Of a DNA stretch of 64,000 nt, positions 17,468 to 25,814 are shown in pieces. Location of the stretch: positions 1 through 64,000 of the forward strand of contig NZ_WHOL01000087.1 in assembly GCF_009745975.1 (NCBI RefSeq), in the 5' to 3' direction. Made by a program: the position numbers and the translations under genes. Every line of letters starts with the position of its first letter. Within the stretch, counting starts at the first letter, position 1. The notes beneath the pieces were generated by a model that ran no database searches, had not been told where the DNA came from, and saw only the letters and a list, made by a program, of their open reading frames with translations. This DNA is from Actinokineospora pegani (GTDB lineage Bacteria; Actinomycetota; Actinomycetes; Mycobacteriales; Pseudonocardiaceae).

Positions 17468-17489
17468 GCCTCCCTCGGAAGAGGGAGGC
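17468..17489. promoter_or_regulatory. Perfect 9-bp inverted repeat between kinase and DUF2306 genes
   Basis: GCCTCCCTC (17468-17476) and GAGGGAGGC (17481-17489) are perfect complements separated by GGAA. The repeat lies in the 150-nt divergent gap, about 75 nt before the DUF2306 start codon. It is a candidate site for the neighbouring response regulator. Confidence 0.4.
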
Positions 17490-17564
17490 AACTGCCCCAG
17501 CGCGAGGGGCGAGCCGGGGCCGCCGGACTCCTAGCGTTGCGGCACCGACGAGAGGGAGTGGCGA

Positions 17565-18245
17565 ATGGCGATGACGGCGGCAACGACCGGCCCGACCCGG
17601 TGGCGGTCGATGGGGTTATGGTGGCTCGCGCTGACGGCCGCGGCGATCGCGGTGTTCGCCCTGCTGCCCTACGCGACGCAGCCGTTGAGCGACCTCGCCG
17701 CGGCCGAAAACGAGCTCGCCGCCAACTACGCCGACCGGCCCGGGTGGCTCCGGGGAGTCCTCTACGCCCACATGACCGGCGGCGGGCTCGCGCTGCTGCT
17801 GTCACCGGTCCAGCTCTCCGCCCGCGTCCGGGCCCGCGCCCCGCGCCTGCACCAGTGGACCGGGCGGACGGCACTGGCGGGCATCGCGGTCGGCGCCGTC
17901 GCGGGCCTCGTGCTCGCACCGCACAACGTGGCGGGTCCGATCGGCGTGGCCGGGTTCGGGCTGCTGGCCGCGCTGTGGCTGACCTTCGCGACCCTGGGGT
18001 TCCGGGCGATCCGCCGCGGCGCGGTCACCGCCCACCGGCGGTGGATGATCCGGGCGTTCGCGCTCACCTACGCCGCGGTGACCCTGCGGCTCTGGCTGGT
18101 CGTGCTGGTGCCGCTGACCGGCGAGTTCCTCACCGCGTACCGGATCGTGCCGTTCCTGGCCTGGGTCCCCAACCTCGTCGTGGTCGAACTTCTGCTCCGC
18201 CGACGGCGGGCACCGCACCGCGAGCGCGGTCGGACGGTGGTGTAG
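17565..18245 (+). CDS. DUF2306 membrane protein
   Basis: A 226-residue protein with about six membrane helices. The family pattern is visible: LYAHMTGGGLALLLSPVQLS, LHQWTGRTALAGIAVGA, VTAHRRWMIRAFALTYAAVT and WVPNLVVVELLL. The conserved His residues in these helices suggest heme or metal ligands, although the function of DUF2306 is not established. The ATG at 17565 has GAGGGAG upstream. Confidence 0.85.
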   Translation: MAMTAATTGPTRWRSMGLWWLALTAAAIAVFALLPYATQPLSDLAAAENELAANYADRPGWLRGVLYAHMTGGGLALLLSPVQLSARVRARAPRLHQWTGRTALAGIAVGAVAGLVLAPHNVAGPIGVAGFGLLAALWLTFATLGFRAIRRGAVTAHRRWMIRAFALTYAAVTLRLWLVVLVPLTGEFLTAYRIVPFLAWVPNLVVVELLLRRRRAPHRERGRTVV

Positions 18246-18418
18246 GGCGGCTGCGCTCCGGCGTGGCCTGCCACCTCGACCTGGGACAAGACCCCCGGTG
18301 CCATCGATCTCACCGGCCGCGCGTTCTCCGCTCCCCCGGCGACAGAATCACGATCCGGCCTGCATCCGATTCGAGCGGGACGCGTGGGCCTCGCCGAAGG
18401 CGTTGGGGGAATGCGGCG

Positions 18419-18511
18419 GTGGGCTACGGGCTCGGCATTGATCTCGGCACGACCTTCACCACGGCCGCGGTCGCCCGGGAGTCGGGGGCGCGGATCGTGA
18501 CCGAGCCGGAG
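18419..18511 (+). pseudogene. Hsp70-like N-terminal scrap
   Basis: Starting at a GTG at 18419 the frame reads VGYGLGIDLGTTFTTAAVAR, the phosphate-1 motif of the actin/Hsp70 ATPase fold as found in actinomycete Hsp70-family regulators. The similarity stops after about 31 codons (ARIVTEPEPRP), where the sequence runs into a truncated kinase on the opposite strand. Only about 5 percent of a normal gene remains. Confidence 0.65.
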
Positions 18512-18961
18512 CCGCGGCCACGCACTACTCGGTGGCGCGCAGGGTGCGGGTGCCGCGTGCAACCTGGCGAGGATGCCTGCGAGGACGCCCATGGCCGCGT
18601 CGTCGTCCTTGGCCTGGTTGAGGGTGCGGGAGGCGTCCAGGCGTTCCAGCAGCATCGTGGTGGTGGTCGGGTCGTGGTCGAGCAGTCGCACGATTCCCTG
18701 GCCGTTCCAGGCCGTCAACCCGGCGATCGCGGCCTCGGACTCCTCCTTGGGCATCTGGAGCTTCAGAACCGCCTGCCGTCCGTCCGCGTCGCGCACGGGC
18801 AACACCAGCGACGCCTCACCGGAGGCCACCGGCCCATCGGGTGCGACGCCCCACCGCTCGAGCGCCTCGGTGACCAGGTGCGGCAGGCCTGCGATCCAAG
18901 CGCTGCCCGCCTCGCCGCTGCGATGGTATGAGGCGACCAGAGCCTCGGGGAGGTCCATCAC
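18512..18961 (-). pseudogene. Aminoglycoside-phosphotransferase-like kinase, 3' half deleted
   Basis: The first 150 residues resemble the N-lobe of streptomycin/hydroxyurea-type antibiotic kinases: GEASLVLPVRDADGRQAVLK (nucleotide-binding region and Lys), QGIVRLLDHDPTTTTMLLER and LAGILARLHAAPAP. The similarity then ends at about 18512, before the catalytic HxD loop and the DxD metal site, so the product would be inactive. The start (GTG 18961 or ATG 18958) overlaps the stop of the upstream gene as TGATG, so it was once coupled to it. Confidence 0.7.
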
Positions 18962-19956
18962 GGTCGGAGCCTGCGGGCTTTGGCGAAGTGGGTTCTGACG
19001 TTGTCTGTGAGGCGCTTGAGGTTCAGCAGTTCCAGCGCGGCTCGGTGTTCGGCCTCCTCGCCGACGGCTGCCCCGGTGGTGGCGACGTGGGTGAGCAGCG
19101 CGGCCAGTTCGCTGGGTGGGACCTCCTCGAAGGCGCGGGGGCCCAGGTTCCGCGAGCGCACCTCGGGGTGGTCGGGCAAGCGGTAGACGCGTGGCTTGAT
19201 CCCGTTCTCGTCCAGAGGGTTGTCCTCGACCAGGAGCCGCTCCCGCACGGCCTGGGCAATGGCCTTGTTCAGCTCGCTCGCCGCGAGCTTGGTGACCCTG
19301 TGGGCGCCGGAGGCCCGCACATAAGCGGTGTGCAGCCTGCTCCCGAGGACGGGCCCCTCGGCTTCGACGACCCGCACCAGGCCGTCGACGAGCTCTCGTC
19401 GCGAGGCTGTGGCGATCGTGACGACGGTGCCCTCGAACTGGGAGTACGCCTGGAGCAGGGAGTCAGTCCGCACCTCGACGGCAGGGGCCACGTCCTCGGG
19501 GACGAGGAGTTCGGGGTCGACGACCTCCGGCTCTCCTTGTTCGACTGCCGCGGGCTCAGCCGGCGTCACCGCGTCTGGTTCGACCAGCACTTGTTGCGGC
19601 GTGGGGGGTTCCGACCTCGACGGAGCCGGGACATCGATCGCGGAGGTCCAGCCCGAAGGGTGGATGTCCAACCGGTGCAGCGCCTCCCAGAGGCGCGCCA
19701 AGACCGCGGGGCGGTCGAACAGCCGGACTGCCCGGTCGACCGCCCCACCGCGTGAACCCGCCCCAGCCGCACCTGTGTTCATCACTGCCCACGCCCTTCT
19801 GCACCAGTACCGATCACGCTGCACATCGGCGGTGGCGGCCAGGGTGATACAGCCGAGTTCGCGCGCGGGCCCCACCAGGTCCGACCCGACCACGAAGATC
19901 ACTCGATCGTGTTCGCGCCGGTGTAGCGCACGGTGGGCGTAGCGCGATTCGATCAT
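18958..19956 (-). CDS. Protein with a C-terminal DUF3320-like domain
   Basis: A hypothetical protein of about 332 residues. The C-terminal part contains LVDGLVRVVEAEGPVLGSRL, AYVRASGAHRVTKLAASELN, which resembles the DUF3320 segment found at the end of DUF4011-type helicase-like proteins (VVE-EGPV ... R-G). It then has KPRVYRLPDHPEVRSRNLGP. The middle (about residues 95-160) is acidic and Pro-rich, a probable linker. The start is uncertain: ATG 19956 or 19782, neither with a good ribosome-binding site. It stands back-to-back with a decayed YhaO/SbcD-like nuclease, so a DNA-processing role is possible but unproven. Confidence 0.5.
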   Translation of the reverse strand: MIESRYAHRALHRREHDRVIFVVGSDLVGPARELGCITLAATADVQRDRYWCRRAWAVMNTGAAGAGSRGGAVDRAVRLFDRPAVLARLWEALHRLDIHPSGWTSAIDVPAPSRSEPPTPQQVLVEPDAVTPAEPAAVEQGEPEVVDPELLVPEDVAPAVEVRTDSLLQAYSQFEGTVVTIATASRRELVDGLVRVVEAEGPVLGSRLHTAYVRASGAHRVTKLAASELNKAIAQAVRERLLVEDNPLDENGIKPRVYRLPDHPEVRSRNLGPRAFEEVPPSELAALLTHVATTGAAVGEEAEHRAALELLNLKRLTDNVRTHFAKARRLRP

Positions 19957-19994
19957 CATGACTGCTATGATCAATCGCCGCGCGGCGGACTGAG

Positions 19995-20500
19995 GTGCCT
20001 CGAACCGTCCATGCTGGCGACATCCATCTCGACAGCCCGGGTACGCGGACCGGGAGACGACCACGCGACTGGTCGCCGCCTTCTGCCGGGCCCTGGAGAA
20101 CCTCGTGTCCCTGGCCGTCGTACGCGAGGCGGACGCCGTCGGGCTCGCGGGGGGCATCTACGACGAGGACATCCCGGTGGTCATGGCCGCGGGCAACCAC
20201 GACGCGGAGAGCGTGATCCGCAGGAGTGTCCGGCTTCCGGACAACGTCACGGTCTTGGACGCCGATCAGGCCGAGACGGTGCGCCTGGAAGACCACGGTC
20301 TCGCGGTGCACGGACAGAGCTTCGCCACGCGCGCGGTGACCGGGAACCTGGTCGTCGCCTACCCCGGCCGGATCGACGGCTTGGCGAATGTGGGGGTGCT
20401 GCACACGGCGGTGGAGGGCGCGGAAGGCCACGACACCTACGCGCCTTGCAAGCCCGGTGGGCGTGCGCCCGCGGAGTTCGTCGCGCTGGATGTCGCCAGG
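19995..20500 (+). pseudogene. YhaO/SbcD-like DNA metallophosphoesterase relic
   Basis: The start MPRTVHAGDIHLDSP fits the first metal motif (D-x-H) of Mre11/SbcD/YhaO nucleases. A frameshift near 20043 moves the rest to another frame (ALENLVSLAVVREADAV). The second motif reads GLAGGIYD instead of LAGDLYD, so a metal-binding Asp is lost, and about 25 residues are missing before IPVVMAAGNHDAESVI. The conserved VRLEDHGLAVHGQSFATRAV and VGVLHTAVEGAEGHDTYAPC remain, and then the sequence ends abruptly, with no C-terminal His motif. This is clearly inactive. Confidence 0.8.
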
Positions 20501-20563
20501 TGGGCGTCGGATCCGGTTCGTCCGCCCCTAACGCGTCGACCAGACCGCCAGGCGCAAGGTTCA

Positions 20564-20700
20564 TCCGGTGGACGCGATGCGGACGCCTACAAGCGGCGCC
20601 ACGTGGTCGAGCGGTGCTTCAACAGGCTCAACAGTTCCGCGGACAGGCCATTCGCTCCATCAAACTCCCGCATCTGTCGAACCCGGGGGTGGTCGTGATT
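20564..20700 (+). pseudogene. IS5-family transposase C-terminal scrap
   Basis: The translation DADAYKRRHVVERCFNRLN followed, in a shifted frame, by QFRGQAIR matches the IS5-type C-terminal motif YKRRHVVERCFNRLKQFRG-A, which carries the catalytic Glu. A one-base shift separates the two halves. The fragment directly abuts the end of the YhaO-like relic, so the insertion or a following deletion probably truncated that gene. Confidence 0.65.
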
Positions 20701-20948
20701 CATCGTCAACAGCAGGGGCTCGATCTCCGCCAGCACGGCTCAGGTGCAAGTTACGTGGTTGGTCGTCAACCTCTGCGGCGAGGCCACCGTCTCAGGAGAA
20801 GAAAATCTCTTCGGGGTCACGGGTAAGCTGTTCGGACAACACAAGATCGGCATCTTGAACCGCAGAAGCTACCTCCGAATCGGGTGGGCGTGGAAGGGCA
20901 AGGCAAGCCCATTCACGGCCACAGTGATATCTGGCCTTGGGGGCCGAG

Positions 20949-21359
20949 ATGACAAGTCGGCCAGACACCCTTGTCCGCCGAGCGCGGGAGGTGATCGAGC
21001 GTGCCGGTCGACAGCGATCGATCACGGCCACGGAGAACCGACTCGGAGACGACGTACTTCTCACCGTCAGCGCGGGTTCCACTCGGAGGCACGTGCTCTC
21101 CGTGCGCGTCCAGGAAGGTGGTGCCCTCTTGGACGTGGACGGATCTCAAGCCCTGGAATTCGCCGCCGAAGACGATGGGGACGTGACAGACCTCCTTCGC
21201 GTCGTCAGTGCCTTCTGCGTCGGCCAGCTCGAGGCGGCGGTCGGGAGGCTGGACGGGAAGTACCACGCCTTCCGAGTGGGTGATCTCCGCCTGACCATGT
21301 CCAGAAGCCCGTTCCGCGGAGTTGGCCAAGGTTCGTGGACTTGGCAGCTTGTGGACTGA
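20949..21359 (+). CDS. Hypothetical protein
   Basis: A 136-residue soluble protein that I do not recognise. It has a basic N-terminus (MTSRPDTLVRRAREVIERAG), a middle part with alternating beta-like segments (RHVLSVRVQEGGALLDVDGS) and an acidic stretch, and ends GSWTWQLVD. G/C3 bias supports coding, and it is intact in a zone of relics. No signal peptide or membrane helix. It may be a small accessory or immunity-type protein, but nothing confirms this. Confidence 0.45.
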   Translation: MTSRPDTLVRRAREVIERAGRQRSITATENRLGDDVLLTVSAGSTRRHVLSVRVQEGGALLDVDGSQALEFAAEDDGDVTDLLRVVSAFCVGQLEAAVGRLDGKYHAFRVGDLRLTMSRSPFRGVGQGSWTWQLVD

Positions 21360-21534
21360 GTTCCAAGCGGGGGCAAGACTCGTTCTCACGTGATCGATGG
21401 CGGTGTGGCGTGATCTGTTTCCGCGGAGCTGTTGGTTTCGAGGTTCGACGTCCGTTCGCGGGGTGACGGAACGGCGCCGTTGGATGACCGGGTGATGTGC
21501 ACCGCTTTCGTGCAACGGGTTGAGGAGCCACGTC

Positions 21535-21610
21535 CTGGCCAACCGCGCCGAACTGCCTTTGGTCGTCGGGGCATCCGCAGCCAACGGCAACGACCACTTC
21601 GGCCTGCCCG
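21535..21610 (+). pseudogene. IS5-type transposase scrap
   Basis: The short stretch HVLANRAELPLVVGASAANG, then ND, resembles the GLPL-V-VSAAN-HD segment around the second catalytic Asp of IS5-type transposases. Nothing else of the element is readable. The remainder of 21360-21682 shows no gene. Confidence 0.35.
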
Positions 21611-21682
21611 TCCTCGGCGGGGCCACACCCCGCGTGCGCACACCGGGCGGGCACAACGTTCCGCCCGCCGACCTCGGATTCC

Positions 21683-21964
21683 TCACCCCTCGCCCACGAG
21701 GACCACGGCGGCGTCGGTGCGAACGACCGGGATGCCGACGGCGGTCAGCTTGTTGAGGTGGGCCTTGTGCTTGAAGCCGGTCTGGATACGCGTTCTGTCC
21801 GGGATCGAGGTCGAGACCGCGTCGGGGCTGTGCGGCGGCGGGGTCGAGGGGGCGGTGGTGTCGGCGGTCGCCGGGCCGCTGGTGGCGCCGCGTCCAGGGT
21901 GGGGCGGGGGCGAACAGCAGGCCACGCGCGTGGACCAGCGGCAGCGGGCGTCCGGGAAGGGCAC
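21683..21964 (-). CDS. Possible small ORF downstream of the terminator hairpin
   Basis: This frame of 93 codons starts at a GTG (21964). It has a Pro/Thr-rich first half and a protein-like C-terminus (RTRIQTGFKHKAHLNKLTAV, then GIPVVRTDAAVVLVGEG) with good G/C3 bias. No family is recognised and no ribosome-binding site is clear. It may instead be the tail of a lost gene. Confidence 0.25.
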   Translation of the reverse strand: MPFPDARCRWSTRVACCSPPPHPGRGATSGPATADTTAPSTPPPHSPDAVSTSIPDRTRIQTGFKHKAHLNKLTAVGIPVVRTDAAVVLVGEG

Positions 21965-21992
21965 CGTTGCCGTCGCGCTCGATCGCCGCTGA

Positions 21993-22021
21993 GTGGGTCC
22001 ACGCCGTCGGCGTGGACCCAC
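21993..22021. terminator. Strong hairpin, 13-bp perfect stem
   Basis: GTGGGTCCACGCC (21993-22005) and GGCGTGGACCCAC (22009-22021) pair perfectly across a 3-nt loop. The hairpin begins 8 nt after the stop codon of the minus-strand gene ending at 22029, so it is its likely terminator. Confidence 0.8.
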
Positions 22022-22028
22022 GGCTGGG

Positions 22029-23264
22029 TCAGGCGTCGTGCCAGGCGCCCGCGTTGGTGATGTAGGCGCCGGTGGGCTTGGTTGGGTCGCCTGCCTCGAG
22101 GACGTTGAACTGCTTGGTGGCGTCGTCCCACTTGGCGAAGCAGGGGAACGTCGGCGACTCGTGCTTGCGGTAGGCCAGGACGATCTCGTTGACCGTCTGC
22201 GTCGCACCCGCGCCGAGGATCACGTTGTGCTGCAACGCGTTCGTGCGGCGGCCGTCGATGTCGACCTCGTCGGCGATGGTCTCCGCGGCGCCCTTGGCCC
22301 GCTGGACGCGGCCGGTGACGCCATAGCGGGCGCGCACTGGGGCGGGTGGGCCCGCGCCGTCGTCGACGAAGATCGTGTGCATGTCGCTGCCCTGTGCCAG
22401 GCGGATGCGGGTGAGGGCGTTGCGGTAGCCGCGCAGCGTCGGCGCGTCCGGCTCCTGTAGGGAGGAGATGGCGTTGAAGACCTGCGCGTTGGTCTCGCTG
22501 GGTACCGGCATGAACACCACGACGGCGTCGCCGTAGTGCTTGAGCTGTTCGAAGACGGTGGGCTTGGAACCGTCCAGCAGGGAGGCGCTGAGGTCGTGCA
22601 GGCCCAGTGCGTCCTTGTGGTTCGCGCCGGTCTTCGGGTCGTTGAAGTTCGCCGGGTCCATCCGCGCCAGCAGGCCCTTGACCGACCGGTCGAGGGTGAT
22701 CTTCACCTGCTTGGTGGGGTCGCGGCGGGCGGCCTTGTTGACGATGGAGAACTCGCCGCCGCGCCCGTCCGCGCCGATCTGCCGGGCGGAGAGGCGGTTG
22801 GCGGCGTAAGCGCTGGCCCAGGTCTCCCTGGCCTCGGCGGCCTTCAGGTCGGCCCACCACTTCGCGATCTGCGCCTCGCGGGCCTCCCAGGTGGCCCCGG
22901 CTCCGCCCAGGGCTGCCATGCCCTGCTGGAGCAGCCGCTGTTCGACGGCCCGCTGCGCGTCGGCGCGCTCCCGCGCCACCCGCTCCCGCTCGGCGACCTT
23001 GACCGGGTCCTGCCGGTCTTCGACGTCCTTGCGCAGCTCAGCCTTCTGCTCGGAGGTGAAGTGGAAGGTCTCGACGTCCTTGAGCATGTCCCACACCTCG
23101 AGCAGCTCGGGGAGGCTCAGCTCGCTGGTCCACCCCTTGTACTGGGGGATGTACTGCTTGGTCCGCTCGTCGTACTCCTGGAACCCGGTGGACAGGATCT
23201 CCAGGAACCGGGGGGACTTGGCGTCCCCGATGGCGGCCTTCCAGCTCACCCGTGAAATCTGCAC
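22029..23264 (-). CDS. Unrecognised 411-residue protein
   Basis: The GTG at 23264 has GGAG 7 nt upstream and begins VQISRVSWKAAIGDAKSPRF. The first third is helical and charged (LPELLEVWDMLKDVETFHFT) and contains a long heptad-like coiled coil (VAERERVARERADAQRAVEQ). The second half has beta-like segments (QLKHYGDAVVVFMPVPSETN, RIRLAQGSDMHTIFVDDG) and ends PTGAYITNAGAWHDA. There is no signal peptide, membrane helix or catalytic motif I know. It is a single-gene unit with its own terminator. It is probably a cytoplasmic structural or effector protein of unknown role. Confidence 0.6.
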   Translation of the reverse strand: MQISRVSWKAAIGDAKSPRFLEILSTGFQEYDERTKQYIPQYKGWTSELSLPELLEVWDMLKDVETFHFTSEQKAELRKDVEDRQDPVKVAERERVARERADAQRAVEQRLLQQGMAALGGAGATWEAREAQIAKWWADLKAAEARETWASAYAANRLSARQIGADGRGGEFSIVNKAARRDPTKQVKITLDRSVKGLLARMDPANFNDPKTGANHKDALGLHDLSASLLDGSKPTVFEQLKHYGDAVVVFMPVPSETNAQVFNAISSLQEPDAPTLRGYRNALTRIRLAQGSDMHTIFVDDGAGPPAPVRARYGVTGRVQRAKGAAETIADEVDIDGRRTNALQHNVILGAGATQTVNEIVLAYRKHESPTFPCFAKWDDATKQFNVLEAGDPTKPTGAYITNAGAWHDA

Positions 23265-24123
23265 GTGCTCACTCCGATCCGATCGGGTTCGCTTCCCTCG
23301 GAGGGAGATCGGCTCCCGGGAAGCGACCGTTACGAGGGCGGCGCATAACGGCCACCGGCGGCCGGAGACCAAGTCCGGGGAGCGGTGACACGCGCCGAGT
23401 GGTGCCGCTGTTCGACCTGATGGCCGGGCTGATCGACGTCGACCCGGTGAGCCGCATGGCCGCGGGCGCCCACTTCGGCAGGCCGGGGCTGGTGCTTGAT
23501 CGACGAGCGGTCGCCATCGCGGGCACCTCGGTGGCGGGCGAGGTAGTTGGCCAACGCAGTTCCTTGCTGTTCAAGCGGTCCACGTCCCCGCGCTGCCGTG
23601 ACGAGTCGCACCTACTGGCCGCGCGGTTCGCTCAGCCAGGCGGGAACGCAGCGTGGCCAGGGTCGGCGCTCGGCTGTCTCCTGCCCCCCGGATGATGGGC
23701 GGGCAGTGCCGGATCGGTCACGGGGTTCACCCACAAGGGGTGGCGAGTGGTGGTGGACCGCCCCGGCCGGGTGCGCGCCGTCGTCGCGGTCGGGTACACG
23801 GGGTTGACCATGCCGCTCAAGCGGTTTCCGCTGCGGGTGCCGCGCCGTCAACAGCGGCGGCGCGCACTGAACCCGGGTGTCGGCCGAGCGGCGGCAGTCG
23901 CTGTCGGCGTGCATAGGTCCGGTGACGGGGGACGCGGGCGTTGCGGAACAAGCGCTCGGCGCCGTGGACCGCCATCCTGCCGGTGATGTGGTGCTCGGGC
24001 GCAACCTCCGGACGCGGCCCGGGATCGCCCACCGGGGGTCACACGAACGAGCGCCGCTGGCTGCGGGGGCGGTGGGGCGGCCGGTAGCGTCGTGGGCTCA
24101 CGCTGCCGAGCCACGGGGGTCTC
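23265..24123. other. 860-nt intergenic region without a confident gene
   Basis: The region between the unknown gene and the dioxygenase has no frame with family similarity. One plus-strand stretch near 23400-23600 (LFDLMAGLIDVDPVSRMAAG, then GTSVAGEVVGQ) looks protein-like but has no start, ribosome-binding site or recognised motif and is probably a relic. Confidence 0.4.
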
Positions 24124-25062
24124 ATGGTCCGCGAGCCGCCGACCTACCAGGGGCGGGCGTTGCCCCGGCCGGCCGGGGAGGTCGTCGACCAGGGGTTGGG
24201 GTTCGACATCGGCACGCTGATGAGCAGGCGGCGGTCGCTGCGGGTGTTGGGGCTGGGGGCGGCGGCGGCGGTGGGGTTGGCGGCGTGTTCGGACGGCTCC
24301 GACACCGCGAGCACGCCGACCTCGTCCTCGACGGCGGCGGACAACGGGGAGATCCCCGATGAGACCGCTGGGCCCTATCCCGGTGACGGGTCGAACGGGC
24401 CGGATGTGTTGGAGCAGAGCGGGGTCGTCCGCAGCGACATCCGGTCCAGTTTCGGTACCGCGTCGGCGACGGCGCAGGGGGTGCCGATGGCGCTGGAGCT
24501 GACGATCACCGACCTGGCGGGCGGCGGGGCGTTCGCGGGGGTGGCGGTGTATGTGTGGCACTGCACGCGGGAAGGCGGGTACTCGCTGTACAGCTCGGGG
24601 CTGGAGGACGAGAACTACCTGCGCGGGGTCCAGATCGCTGACGCGTCGGGGAAGGTGCGGTTCACCAGCGTCTTCCCGGCCTGCTACTCGGGTCGGTGGC
24701 CGCACATCCACTTCGAGGTCTACCCCGACCAGGCGTCCATCACCGACTCCGCCAACGCGATCGCCACCTCGCAGGTCGCTCTCCCCCAGGACGCGTGCGA
24801 CGAGGTCTACCAGCAGACCGGTTACGAGAGTTCGACCACGCACCTGTCGCAGGTGTCCCTGGACGGCGACAACGTCTTCGGCGACGACGGCGCCGCCAGG
24901 CAACTGGCCACCGTGACCGGCGATGTCGCCTCCGGCTTCACCGTCTCCCTCACCGCGGGCGTCGACACCGGCACCACCCCGACCGGCGGCGGGGCCCCGG
25001 CTGGGAGCGACGGCAGGCCCGACGGGGTACCGCCCCCGGGTGGTCCCCCGCCGACCAGTTGA
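24124..25062 (+). CDS. Intradiol ring-cleavage dioxygenase-like lipoprotein
   Basis: A 312-residue exported protein. After a 32-residue cytoplasmic lead comes MSRRRSLRVLGLGAAAAVG, a twin-arginine-like signal, with a lipobox LAAC. The mature part has the intradiol dioxygenase fold: GPYPGDGSNGPDVLEQSG, LTITDLAGGGAFAGVAVYVW, and FPACYSGRWPHIHFEVYPD, which supplies the Tyr and two His iron ligands. Homologues cleave catechol-type rings, but secreted forms of this kind have no established substrate. The C-terminus is Gly/Pro-rich and variable. I keep the first ATG because related proteins carry a similar N-terminal lead (YQGR-LPRP-EVVDQG). Confidence 0.82.
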   Translation: MVREPPTYQGRALPRPAGEVVDQGLGFDIGTLMSRRRSLRVLGLGAAAAVGLAACSDGSDTASTPTSSSTAADNGEIPDETAGPYPGDGSNGPDVLEQSGVVRSDIRSSFGTASATAQGVPMALELTITDLAGGGAFAGVAVYVWHCTREGGYSLYSSGLEDENYLRGVQIADASGKVRFTSVFPACYSGRWPHIHFEVYPDQASITDSANAIATSQVALPQDACDEVYQQTGYESSTTHLSQVSLDGDNVFGDDGAARQLATVTGDVASGFTVSLTAGVDTGTTPTGGGAPAGSDGRPDGVPPPGGPPPTS

Positions 25063-25159
25063 TGTTGTGGTGGGGCGCCCGCGCCTTGACGGATGGGGCC
25101 TATGTGGACCTCTGCCGGGGAACGTCGAAGAGCCAGCGGCGCAGCCGCCTGGCAGCTAC

Positions 25160-25795
25160 CTAGGAGCTCCACCTCCACACCAGAGGCGGGCGGCCGCCCT
25201 TGGGCAGGGCCGCGGCGTGCTGGGCGGTGCGTTCGAGGCCGGGGACTCGGTCCATCGTGCGGCCCAGGTTGGCCGGGTAGGGGCGGTCGCCGGTGAGGGA
25301 CTCGGTGACGTCAAGCGCTTGCGCGGTGGTGAACTCGCCGCTGAGCAGGCCCGCGGTGAACTGGGTGTCCCGCCACAGCTTGTCGGCCAGCAGGGGGCGG
25401 CAGTCGGCGATGATGCGGTCGTGGTCGAACGCCAGTGGTGGCACGGCGTCCAGCGGTGTCCACGTGGTGGTGCCGTCGTCCGGGCGGGCGGGGGTGACCG
25501 TGGCCCACAGCGCGATCGACAGGGTCGGGCCGCGGGGGTCGCGGGAGGGCTCGTCGAACATGGCGAGCTGGCCGGTCGCGGTGATGGCCGCGGCGGGGAC
25601 GCCCAGCTTGCCGGTGACGGCGCGCCGGGTGGCGTCGCGCAAGCGCTCGCCCTTGCCCAGCAGCACGCCCGGGAGCGCCAGGTCGCCCGCGAACGGGGCC
25701 ATCGCGCGCGGCGCCACCCCCAGCAGCACCGCGTGAACGTCCGGGTCGAAGCGCAGCACGAGGACGTCCACCGAGACCAGCGTCGACTCGATCAT
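25160..25795 (-). CDS. Nudix-fold protein with degenerate catalytic box and NrtR-like C-terminus
   Basis: A 211-residue protein. The N-terminal half is a Nudix domain (MIESTLVSVDVLVLRFDP), but the Nudix box reads GKGERLRDATRRAVTGKLGV, so the REUxEE glutamates that bind metal are replaced. The C-terminal 80 residues (FDHDRIIADCRPLLADKLWR, GEFTTAQALDVTESLTGD, PANLGRTM) resemble the winged-helix part of NrtR-type regulators, which sense ADP-ribose-like ligands. I infer a ligand-responsive repressor rather than a hydrolase. It is the last gene of the J-kinase/vWA/PurA-like operon, 19 nt after the PurA-like gene. Confidence 0.75.
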   Translation of the reverse strand: MIESTLVSVDVLVLRFDPDVHAVLLGVAPRAMAPFAGDLALPGVLLGKGERLRDATRRAVTGKLGVPAAAITATGQLAMFDEPSRDPRGPTLSIALWATVTPARPDDGTTTWTPLDAVPPLAFDHDRIIADCRPLLADKLWRDTQFTAGLLSGEFTTAQALDVTESLTGDRPYPANLGRTMDRVPGLERTAQHAAALPKGGRPPLVWRWSS

Positions 25796-25814
25796 GGTGC
25801 GATTCTGCCGCACG

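Noticed and set aside
20949..21359. Toxin-antitoxin partner
   Set aside because: No second small overlapping gene and no known toxin or antitoxin motif.
23400..23640. Possible gene upstream of the dioxygenase
   Set aside because: A protein-like stretch only, without a start, ribosome-binding site or family match.
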